Assembly: GCA_029879945.1 (NCBI GenBank)
Contig: JAOUPJ010000051.1
Span: 1-15,244, forward strand
Length of the DNA: 15,244 nt
Direction of reading: 5' to 3'
From: Gammaproteobacteria bacterium
GTDB lineage: Bacteria > Pseudomonadota > Gammaproteobacteria > S012-40
Positions 15,036 to 15,244 of this stretch are shown one piece after another (the stretch's first letter is position 1; each line of letters opens with the position of its first letter). The position numbers and the translations under genes were made by a program. The notes beneath the pieces are model-generated. The model was not told where the DNA came from. It did no database searches and saw nothing but the letters and a program-made list of their open reading frames with translations.

Positions 15036-15244
15036 TGCAGTTGAGCCGGCCAACCGTAGAGCATTGAAACCTGCCTATCGTGCGTCATCTATCCAGTCAA
15101 CAATATTAGGCTGACTAGCCTCCGATCCTTTACTTTACTGCAGCGGCCCAACAGCACAATGGCGGGCCTTGTTTCCGTCCATTAATAGAGTACAAAACAA
15201 GTCTCAGGATATACGACTTATTTTCTTGCGTTCCCCCGAGGAAT
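15036..15244. other. No supportable gene at the right edge
   Basis: I see no start codon with a ribosome site and no RNA gene here. An imperfect GGCCC/GGGCC pair around 15146-15169 is the only other structure noted. One minus-strand frame is open from the right edge to about 15131, but its composition does not look like coding sequence. Confidence 0.4.

Noticed and set aside
14658..15053. A 131-codon minus-strand frame over the ABM-like gene
   Set aside because: The plus-strand gene has the best Shine-Dalgarno in the window and a recognisable fold pattern; the opposite frame has neither.
15131..15243. A minus-strand frame open from the right edge, possible 3' end of another gene
   Set aside because: It is under 40 codons, with composition that does not resemble a protein C-terminus; it cannot be judged without the flanking sequence.
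1..15244. Search for CRISPR arrays, tRNA/rRNA genes, insertion sequences and attachment sites
   Set aside because: No regularly spaced direct repeats, cloverleaf-type sequences, transposase motifs or terminal inverted repeats with target duplications were seen.

Overview
The window looks like a chromosomal segment of a free-living, probably aquatic or marine gammaproteobacterium. The evidence is a MutL of the type found in MutH-lacking gammaproteobacteria (endonuclease motif DxHAxxExxxxE and a CNHGRP tail), a gammaproteobacterial-type CysS, and a FadL-VolA pair of the kind known from Vibrio. There are no phage, transposon, CRISPR, rRNA or tRNA signatures. By eye, the housekeeping block (mutL-cysS) is more GC-rich than the fadL-volA region and the very long lipoprotein gene, which look AT-richer and more accessory.

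Layout, left to right. (1) Positions 1-2084, minus strand: a tightly overlapping operon read right to left, with a stand-alone CheY-like response regulator, a YaiO-family outer-membrane beta-barrel and a membrane-anchored HEAT-repeat protein that runs off the left edge. (2) Positions 2085-5950, plus strand: a divergent intergenic region containing a possible 59-residue membrane peptide, then FadL and a VolA/Pla-1-type surface lipoprotein lipase, closed by a clear Rho-independent terminator. (3) Positions 5949-10010, plus strand: an extended -10 promoter placed so that mutL mRNA would be nearly leaderless, then mutL, cysS and a PAP2-superfamily phosphatase. The phosphatase frame overlaps the cysS stop and encodes a signal peptide upstream of any canonical start codon. 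(4) Positions 10012-14340, minus strand: a 1442-residue lipoprotein made of seven Cys-paired Ig-like repeats, an Fn3-like domain and fourteen propeller-type repeats. It converges on the phosphatase gene with one base between the stop codons. (5) Positions 14341-14675: a divergent regulatory region rich in dyads. (6) Positions 14676-14993, plus strand: a small ABM-type dimeric alpha/beta-barrel protein, followed by a hairpin and about 210 bases with no gene I can support.

How the genes may work together. FadL plus VolA is a lipid-scavenging pair: the surface lipase releases fatty acids and FadL takes them across the outer membrane. The regulator/YaiO/HEAT group is inferred to serve envelope or exopolysaccharide export, with its enzyme expected beyond the left edge. 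MutL and CysS are housekeeping. The giant lipoprotein is probably an envelope or cell-surface binding or adhesion protein of unknown ligand. It is the least conventional gene here, and its divergent promoter region is the densest regulatory stretch in the window.
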